6,417 bases of DNA, taken from contig CAQHJP010000033.1 in NCBI GenBank assembly GCA_948801035.1, positions 1 through 6,417 on the forward strand. The letters run 5' to 3'. The position numbers and the translations under genes are program-made. This document shows positions 1-4,934 of the stretch, one piece after another (position 1 is the stretch's first letter; every line of letters begins with the position of its first letter). The stretch comes from an uncultured Bacilli bacterium. GTDB lineage: Bacteria; Bacillota_I; Bacilli_A; RF39; UBA660. The notes beneath the pieces are model-generated. The model had not been told where the DNA came from. It did no database searches and saw only the letters and a program-made list of their open reading frames with translations.

Positions 1-67
1 GATGAATAGAAAGTTAAATATATTAAAAAATTCAATAGATAAATTTAATAAAAGATATAACATTTGA
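1..67 (+). CDS. Possible 3' end of an upstream gene (partial)
   Basis: One + strand frame is open from the left edge to a TGA at 65-67. It would encode a short basic, Lys/Asn-rich tail ending in KRYNI; the other two + frames are stopped within the first nine bases. If real, this is the C-terminus of a gene beginning before the window, and its stop codon overlaps the -35 box of the next promoter. At this AT content 20 open codons can occur by chance, and the opposite strand of bases 1-60 also has an open frame. No family can be assigned from so little sequence. Confidence 0.3.
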   Translation, partial: MNRKLNILKNSIDKFNKRYNI

Positions 68-91
68 CAAAAAAATTTATAATGGTATAAT
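64..91 (+). promoter_or_regulatory. Strong sigma-A-type promoter for the 116-1288 gene
   Basis: A perfect TTGACA (64-69) is followed after 16 bases by a perfect TATAAT (86-91). The -10 box is preceded by TGG, which makes an extended -10 element. Transcription should begin near base 97-98, leaving a leader of under 20 bases that contains the GAGGGGG ribosome binding site (104-110). It is the best-matching promoter in the window. Confidence 0.85.
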
Positions 92-115
92 AAGTTTCCA
101 TATGAGGGGGATAAT

Positions 116-1288
116 ATGAATTCAAAAGAAAAATTTGTAAATTATTTAAAAAATGAAGAGATGAGTACGCTTTTAAAATTTTCAAAATATTCACAAAAAA
201 CACCAGCTGAATTAATTGAAGCTATACCTGATTATAAATTAAAAGAATTATCAAACATAAAAAGCATTATAGCTGCCGTTTCATCAGACGATAAAGAATT
301 TAGGAAAAATGGTAGATTTAATAGTGAATATGATGATATATGTAAATACTTAAAAAGTGCTAATATGAATATGAATGAATGTATGAAAATTTTATTTGAT
401 GTAATAGATAAAAATTTAAGACTGGTTGTTTTAGATGAAAACTCAAATTCTATTATAGAATCTAAAGTTAATGCAATCTTACCTGTTATAAAAGAACTTT
501 GGTCAAAATCTAAAATATCTAGTAAAAGTGATTTTGATGAAGCTTTAAGCTTATTATCAATAGATGATTCAGTTTTATCAAAAGAAGAAAAAACAAAAAA
601 AGAAGTAGTTAAAGCTTTAGTTTCAAATTGTGTTATGACACCAGATGATTTAGAATATAAATCTTATATGAATCTTAAAGAACATTATTTTGATAAATCT
701 GAGTATGATTTAGAATCTGTTGAAATAGTTTATAGTTCGCTTTTAGCGCTAAAAGTAGATAATGATATAGCTTTATTTATAAAATCAAAACTTATGAAAA
801 AAATAAAAAAAGAAGATATTAAAATTAATTTTAATTATGAACCAGTTAAAAGTGAGATTATAACTGATAGAGAGTATAAACAAATAAAAAAAGAAATACT
901 TAAATATTATGATTTAAAAACTAACTTAGAAAAACAAGAATTAGATTCTACTTTAAAAGATTATGTAGCAAGTTTAATTGTTAAATTAGGTCTTGATAAT
1001 AATGAAATTATTAATATATTTAGAAGATTATATGATTGTAATTTGAGTTATATTTCTTATTACGTTTCAAATTACGATAAAATAAAATATTATTCTGAAA
1101 AAGATTTATTAATAAAAGATAAAATAGATGAGTTAAATAGTTATTTACAAGAGCTAATTATATGTAGTTTAGAAGATTATAATTTTTGGAAGCAAAGTAT
1201 AGAAGAAGTTATTACTAAAATAAAGTATTTAATACCAGATACTTATGAATATGAAATAGAAAAAGCTAAAAATTATAAAAGCTTATAG
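116..1288 (+). CDS. Hypothetical cytoplasmic, helix-rich protein, 390 aa
   Basis: I do not recognise this protein and assign no function. It has 390 residues, starts at the ATG at 116 behind a strong GAGGGGG site five bases upstream, and ends with TAG. The sequence is rich in Lys, Glu, Asp, Ile and Leu, with long stretches that look alpha-helical. It has no signal peptide and no hydrophobic run long enough for a membrane segment, so it is probably cytoplasmic. I see no nucleotide-binding loop, zinc-ligand cluster or catalytic signature. Cysteines are few and scattered. A possible weak boundary lies around residues 240-255, where a charged linker with a proline separates two helical halves. 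The gene has its own near-consensus promoter and a hairpin at its end, so it looks monocistronic and separate from the gatCAB operon behind it. Codon use and base composition match its neighbours, giving no sign of recent transfer. Confidence 0.85.
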   Translation: MNSKEKFVNYLKNEEMSTLLKFSKYSQKTPAELIEAIPDYKLKELSNIKSIIAAVSSDDKEFRKNGRFNSEYDDICKYLKSANMNMNECMKILFDVIDKNLRLVVLDENSNSIIESKVNAILPVIKELWSKSKISSKSDFDEALSLLSIDDSVLSKEEKTKKEVVKALVSNCVMTPDDLEYKSYMNLKEHYFDKSEYDLESVEIVYSSLLALKVDNDIALFIKSKLMKKIKKEDIKINFNYEPVKSEIITDREYKQIKKEILKYYDLKTNLEKQELDSTLKDYVASLIVKLGLDNNEIINIFRRLYDCNLSYISYYVSNYDKIKYYSEKDLLIKDKIDELNSYLQELIICSLEDYNFWKQSIEEVITKIKYLIPDTYEYEIEKAKNYKSL

Positions 1289-1313
1289 TTTATTAACTAT
1301 GAGTTTTTATTTT
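1277..1313 (+). terminator. Intrinsic terminator overlapping the end of the 116-1288 gene
   Basis: Bases 1277-1290 (AAAAGCTTATAGTT) can pair with 1295-1308 (AACTATGAGTTTTT) around a TATT loop. This gives a stem of about 14 pairs with two G-T wobbles, followed by a T-rich run (TTTTTATTTT from 1304). The TAG stop codon at 1286-1288 is inside the upstream arm. The stem is GC-poor, as expected in such an AT-rich genome, which lowers certainty. Its position just before the gatC promoter fits a boundary between two transcription units. Confidence 0.6.
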
Positions 1314-1323
1314 ATATAAATTA

Positions 1324-1332
1324 TGTTATAAT
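1324..1332 (+). promoter_or_regulatory. Extended -10 promoter for gatCAB
   Basis: TGTTATAAT is a perfect extended -10 element (TG at 1324-1325, TATAAT at 1327-1332). The region 16-18 bases upstream is a T run with no good TTGACA match, so the extended -10 would have to carry recognition. The predicted start near 1339 leaves a leader of about 18 bases before the gatC ATG. Confidence 0.65.
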
Positions 1333-1345
1333 TGTATAGTGTATT

Positions 1346-1350
1346 GGAGG
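1346..1350 (+). promoter_or_regulatory. Ribosome binding site that fixes the gatC start
   Basis: GGAGG lies six bases before the ATG at 1357, an ideal spacing. The in-frame GTG at 1339 lies upstream of this site and coincides with the likely transcription start, so it cannot be the initiator used with this site. The ATG at 1357 also gives the normal GatC N-terminus. Confidence 0.85.
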
Positions 1351-1356
1351 AATTTT

Positions 1357-1647
1357 ATGGTAACAAATGAAATGATTGATCACTTAGCTGATTTATCAAA
1401 ATTATATATTAATGAAAAAGATTATGAAAAATATGTTAAACAATGTTCTGATATTTTAACTGAAATAAATAAAATTAATTTAGTAGAAATTAAAACTGAT
1501 GAAATAATGATTAGTCCAAGTGATAATGTAAATTGTTATAGTGAAGATGTAATAGAGTCTCATATATCAAAAGATTTAGCTTTTAAAAATGCTAAAAGAG
1601 TAAAAGGCGATTACATTACAGTACCTAAAGTTTTGGGAGATGAATAA
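1357..1647 (+). CDS. gatC: Asp/Glu-tRNA amidotransferase subunit C
   Basis: GatC is the small, non-catalytic subunit of the GatCAB amidotransferase. It wraps around GatA and GatB and stabilises the complex in the cytoplasm. The product has 96 residues, close to the usual length of about 95. It shows the family pattern: an N-terminal helical stretch with HLADLSKLYI (the usual H-x-A-x-L-A-R-L region), a middle helix in which the ILTEINKINLVEI stretch matches the conserved 'I...hNeVnt' part, and the typical C-terminal GDYITVPKVL (usually G-Y-I-x-V-P-x-V/I-L). A longer version from the GTG at 1339 is possible on paper, but the ribosome binding site favours ATG 1357. It is the first gene of the operon and lies two bases upstream of gatA, so its supply is probably tied to that of its partners. 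Confidence 0.95.
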   Translation: MVTNEMIDHLADLSKLYINEKDYEKYVKQCSDILTEINKINLVEIKTDEIMISPSDNVNCYSEDVIESHISKDLAFKNAKRVKGDYITVPKVLGDE

Positions 1648-1649
1648 TT

Positions 1650-3074
1650 ATGTATTTAGACTTAGATATAAAAGATATAAACAAATTATTAAAGATGAAA
1701 AAAATAAAACCAATTGATTTAGTAAATGAAGCTTTTGATAAGATTGAAAAATCTAATTTAAACTGTTTTATTACATTAAATAAAGAAGAAGCTATAAAAA
1801 AAGCTATTGAACTTGAAGATAAAGAAGTTGATAATTTGTTATTTGGGCTTCCTATAGCTATTAAAGATAATATAGTAACTAAAAATTTAAGAACTACTGC
1901 AGCTAGCCATATGTTAGAAGATTTTATTCCCATATATGATGCTACTGTAATAAAAAAAATAAATGATGCTAATATGATTATAATAGGTAAAACTAATATG
2001 GATGAATTTGCTATGGGTTCTACAAGTGAAACTTCTTACTTTGGACCAGTTTTAAATCCTATTGATAATTCTAAAGTTGCTGGAGGTTCTTCATCAGGTT
2101 CTGCAGCCTGTGTAGCGGCAGGGTTAACTAGGTTTTCACTTGCATCAGATACAGGTGGTTCAATTAGACAACCGTCTAGTTTTTGTGGGGTTGTGGGATT
2201 AAAACCAACTTATGGTCGTGTTTCAAGATTTGGTCTTATTTCATTTGCATCTAGTCTAGATCAAATTGGTCCTATTACTAAAACAGTTTTAGAAAATGCA
2301 CTTTTGCTTAATGTTATAAGTGGATATGATGTTAATGATTTAACTTCTTCTAAAGAAATAGTTAAAGATTACACTAGTTTAATTGGTAAAGATATAAGTG
2401 GTTTAAAAATAGCTGTTCCAAATTACTACATGAGTGATGTTGTCAGTATTTCTGTTAAAAATAAAATACTTAGTATAATTGATATATTAAAAAGTAAAGG
2501 AGCTAAAGTAGATTATATTGATATTCCGTATTTAGAATATGCTATACCTTTATACCAAATAATTGCTTTAGCAGAGGCATCTAGTAATTTAGCGCGTTAT
2601 GATGGAGTTAGATATGGTCTTAAAGTAGATGATTATAAAGATATAAATGATTTATACAAAAAAACAAGAACTTTAGGTTTTGGAGACGAAGTTAAAAGAA
2701 GAATTATGATTGGTACTTATATATTAAGTGGTGAAAATGCTAAAAATTATTATTATAAAGCATTAAAAGTTAGGAAGTCTTTAACTGATGCTTTTAAAGA
2801 TGTGTTTTTAAAATATGATTTAATTATAGGCCCTACTAATACAGATGTAGCGTATAATTTTAATGTTTTATCTAATGATGCACTTAAAACATTCTATGAT
2901 GATTTACTTACTATTCCTGTTAATATGGCAGGTCTACCTGCACTTAGTATTAAAATAGGTGAGAATGAATTTAATTTACCTATTGGAATGCATATTATTG
3001 GATCTTATTTTTGTGAAGATAAAATATACCAACTTGCTAGTATGATTGAAAAAATTAGGGAGGATGTAAAATGA
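1650..3074 (+). CDS. gatA: Asp/Glu-tRNA amidotransferase subunit A (glutaminase)
   Basis: GatA hydrolyses glutamine and releases ammonia, which travels through an internal channel to GatB for amidation of Glu-tRNA(Gln) and/or Asp-tRNA(Asn). At 474 residues it is of normal length, though a little shorter than many GatAs. It belongs to the amidase-signature family. The Ser-cisSer-Lys triad is visible as Lys72 (in GLPIAIKDNI), Ser147 (in GGSSSGSA) and Ser171 (in DTGGSIRQP). Asp418 (in YDDLLTIPVNMAGLPALS) and the Arg pair at 350-351 (EVKRRIMIGTY) correspond to glutamine-binding positions described for the Staphylococcus enzyme. The C-terminus has the usual LPIGMHIIG...E...QLA pattern. The start is ATG 1650, two bases after gatC, with GGGAG (1635-1639) inside the end of gatC serving as ribosome binding site. 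Its TGA stop overlaps the gatB ATG by four bases, suggesting coupled translation. No catalytic residue is missing. Confidence 0.97.
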   Translation: MYLDLDIKDINKLLKMKKIKPIDLVNEAFDKIEKSNLNCFITLNKEEAIKKAIELEDKEVDNLLFGLPIAIKDNIVTKNLRTTAASHMLEDFIPIYDATVIKKINDANMIIIGKTNMDEFAMGSTSETSYFGPVLNPIDNSKVAGGSSSGSAACVAAGLTRFSLASDTGGSIRQPSSFCGVVGLKPTYGRVSRFGLISFASSLDQIGPITKTVLENALLLNVISGYDVNDLTSSKEIVKDYTSLIGKDISGLKIAVPNYYMSDVVSISVKNKILSIIDILKSKGAKVDYIDIPYLEYAIPLYQIIALAEASSNLARYDGVRYGLKVDDYKDINDLYKKTRTLGFGDEVKRRIMIGTYILSGENAKNYYYKALKVRKSLTDAFKDVFLKYDLIIGPTNTDVAYNFNVLSNDALKTFYDDLLTIPVNMAGLPALSIKIGENEFNLPIGMHIIGSYFCEDKIYQLASMIEKIREDVK

Positions 3075-4465
3075 AAGCAACTATAGGAATTGAAGTACAC
3101 GTAGAACTTAAAAGTATGGCTAAAGTATTTTCTATGAGTAAAAATGATTTTAAAGATTCTACTAATACAAATATAAATGTTATAGACTTAGCTTATCCTG
3201 GTACACTTCCTAGACTTAATAAGGGTGTTATTGAAAGCGCTTTAAAAGCAGCTTTAGCTTTAAATTGTAAAATAAATAAAGTTATGCATTTTGATCGTAA
3301 AAATTATTTTTATCCTGATTTACCTAAAGGTTATCAAATAACTGAGCAAGACACTCCAATTGGATATGATGGTTATATACAAATAAGTAATAAAAAAATA
3401 GAAATTGAAAGAATTCATATTGAAGAGGATACTTGTAAGAGTATTCATACAACTGATACTTTACTTAATTTTAATAGAGCAGGGGTACCACTTATTGAAA
3501 TAGTAACCAAACCATGTATGAAAAATGCAGATGAAGCTAGAGAGTACTTAGAAAAATTAAGAGAAACTTTACTTTATTTAGGTGTAAGTGATGTAAAGAT
3601 GGAAGAGGGAAGTATGAGATGTGATATTAATATATCAGTATCTAATACAGATACTCTTGGGACAAAGTGCGAGGTTAAAAATTTAAATTCTATATCAAAT
3701 GCATATGCAGCAATTAATTATGAGATAAATAGACAAATAAGTGAGTTAGAAAAAGGAAATGTTATAAAAGAGCAAACGAGAAGATATGATGAGGCAAGTG
3801 GTAAAACAATACTTATGCGTTATAAAGAGGTAGGAAATGATTATAGATATTTTCCAGAACCAGATATTCCTTATGTAATACTTGATGATGATTATATTTT
3901 AAGTATTAAAAATAATTTACCAATTTTATCTGATGAACTTAGATTAGAATACAAAAAATTATCTATAAATGATAATGCTATTAATACTATTATTTCAAAT
4001 CGTGATATAGGTAATTTTTTACAAAGTGTTATAAAAAACTGTAATCCTGTTATAGCAGCAAACTTACTTACAGGAGATATTTTATCTTATTTAAATAAAA
4101 ATATTATTAAAATAAAAGATACAAAATTAAATACAGAGAATTTTATTAAACTAGTTAATTTACTTGATAGTAATAAAATATCAAATAAGCAAGCTAAAGA
4201 ACTTATAAAAATAATTTTAGAAAATGATGATGATATAGATGATTTAGTTATAAAACTTAATATGATTCAAATATCAGATGATAATTTTATTATAGATTTA
4301 ATAGATGAAGTATTAAAAGAAAATGAAGATTCTATTAAAGATTATAAAGAAGGTCATGATAGGGCTTTAAAATATTTAATGGGTCAAGTTATGAAAAAAA
4401 GTGGGGGCAAAATTAATCCACAACGTGCAAATGAGATACTGCTATCACGTTTGTCTAAAATTTAA
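3071..4465 (+). CDS. gatB: Asp/Glu-tRNA amidotransferase subunit B
   Basis: GatB binds the mischarged tRNA, uses ATP and Mg2+ to phosphorylate the glutamyl or aspartyl side chain, and completes amidation with ammonia from GatA. The 464 residues are close to the usual 475 or so. The N-terminal cradle carries IGIEVHVELK (residues 5-14, with metal-site Glu8, His10 and Glu12), FDRKNYFYPDLPKGYQI (74-90), HIEED (116-120), NFNRAGVPLIEIV (133-145), EEGSMRCDINIS (178-189), GTKCEVKNLNS (197-207) and RRYDEASGKT (237-246). A helical region follows, and then the YqeY-like tRNA-contacting tail ending in LMGQVMKKSGGKINPQRANEIL. One small deviation is Asn133, where many GatBs have Asp before FNR. GGGAGG at 3058-3063, within the end of gatA, lies seven bases before the ATG. 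The presence of all three subunits in order implies a working indirect tRNA-amidation pathway. Confidence 0.97.
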   Translation: MKATIGIEVHVELKSMAKVFSMSKNDFKDSTNTNINVIDLAYPGTLPRLNKGVIESALKAALALNCKINKVMHFDRKNYFYPDLPKGYQITEQDTPIGYDGYIQISNKKIEIERIHIEEDTCKSIHTTDTLLNFNRAGVPLIEIVTKPCMKNADEAREYLEKLRETLLYLGVSDVKMEEGSMRCDINISVSNTDTLGTKCEVKNLNSISNAYAAINYEINRQISELEKGNVIKEQTRRYDEASGKTILMRYKEVGNDYRYFPEPDIPYVILDDDYILSIKNNLPILSDELRLEYKKLSINDNAINTIISNRDIGNFLQSVIKNCNPVIAANLLTGDILSYLNKNIIKIKDTKLNTENFIKLVNLLDSNKISNKQAKELIKIILENDDDIDDLVIKLNMIQISDDNFIIDLIDEVLKENEDSIKDYKEGHDRALKYLMGQVMKKSGGKINPQRANEILLSRLSKI

Positions 4466-4479
4466 ATTTATAGTATAAT
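4451..4479 (+). promoter_or_regulatory. Internal promoter at the end of gatB for the membrane-sensor gene pair
   Basis: TTGTCT (4451-4456, four of six bases of the -35 consensus) is separated by exactly 17 bases from a perfect TATAAT (4474-4479). The -35 box lies in the last codons of gatB. Transcription should begin near base 4486, right at the GGAG ribosome binding site, giving a leader of only about 14 bases. I see no terminator between gatB and the next gene, so read-through from gatCAB is also possible. Confidence 0.6.
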
Positions 4480-4485
4480 TAAAAT

Positions 4486-4489
4486 GGAG
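4486..4489 (+). promoter_or_regulatory. Ribosome binding site that fixes the start of the small membrane protein
   Basis: GGAG (within GGAGAGTGA) lies 10 bases before the ATG at 4500. The in-frame GTG at 4491 is only one base beyond this site, too close to be the initiator. The start is therefore placed at 4500. Confidence 0.7.
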
Positions 4490-4499
4490 AGTGAAATTT

Positions 4500-4934
4500 A
4501 TGGGTAAAGATCATAAAGTAGCAATTATAACTAGTGTGATAATAATTTGTTTATTATTACTTTCTATATTAGCAGTATATACAATGTTTAATCCAAAAGG
4601 TAGTAAGTCTAGACAAATAGATGTAGAAGTTAGTGAGGAAGTAATAAATTCTATTATTAGTGAGATTACATCATCTAGTTTTGTATCTAGCGCTAAATTT
4701 GAGAAAAATGAAACCATACTTAAATTTTTTATTGACGTTAAATCAGATAGTAAAGAATCTGATATTAAAGCATTGTCAAATATTATAATTGATAAATTAA
4801 AAAAAGAGGTAACTACTAGTTATGATATTGAAATATATGTAAACGGAGATTTAGAAATTTGTCCAATGATTGGATATCATTCTAAAAAAGCTTTAGAATT
4901 TACATGGGTTTTAAATAAAGGTGATAAAGAGTGA
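4500..4934 (+). CDS. Small single-pass membrane protein of unknown function, 144 aa
   Basis: I do not recognise the family. The protein begins with a short basic, polar stretch (MGKDHK), followed by one strongly hydrophobic segment at about residues 7-29 (VAIITSVIIICLLLLSILAV is its core). This suggests an N-in, C-out anchor with no cleavage site and no lipobox. The outer part of roughly 110 residues starts with a Lys/Ser-rich linker and looks like a compact alpha/beta domain: a helix around VSEEVINSIISEI, a strand around ILKFFIDVK, a long amphipathic helix (DIKALSNIIIDKLKKEV), a strand (YDIEIYVNG), and a final stretch IGYHSKKALEFTWVLNKG. Its single outer Cys, in EICPMIGY, has no partner. The stop TGA overlaps the GTG start of the next gene by four bases, so the two proteins are probably made together and may act together at the membrane. 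It could be an accessory or ligand-delivery partner of the sensor-like protein, but that rests on context alone. Confidence 0.8.
   Translation: MGKDHKVAIITSVIIICLLLLSILAVYTMFNPKGSKSRQIDVEVSEEVINSIISEITSSSFVSSAKFEKNETILKFFIDVKSDSKESDIKALSNIIIDKLKKEVTTSYDIEIYVNGDLEICPMIGYHSKKALEFTWVLNKGDKE

Noticed and set aside
1339..1356. Upstream GTG start adding six residues to GatC
   Set aside because: It lies before the GGAGG ribosome binding site and near the predicted transcription start. ATG 1357 has ideal spacing and gives the normal GatC N-terminus.
1625..1933. Open frame of 102 codons on the minus strand
   Set aside because: It lies wholly opposite gatA and the end of gatC, whose protein matches are unmistakable. 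Its Phe/Ile/Ser-rich translation is the usual shadow of AT-rich coding sequence.
2474..2479. TATAAT inside gatA as a possible internal promoter
   Set aside because: There is no -35-like hexamer at a suitable distance, and such hexamers are common by chance in this composition.
4460..4472. AAATTTAAATTT-like palindrome after gatB as a terminator
   Set aside because: It has no GC pairs, almost no loop and no following T run. It overlaps the promoter spacer and would not form a stable terminator.
4491..4499. Upstream GTG start adding three residues to the small membrane protein
   Set aside because: Only one base separates it from the GGAG site, so ATG 4500 is the better initiator.
4511..4717. 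Open frame of 68 codons on the minus strand
   Set aside because: It is antisense to the small membrane protein gene and has no credible ribosome binding site context or family resemblance.
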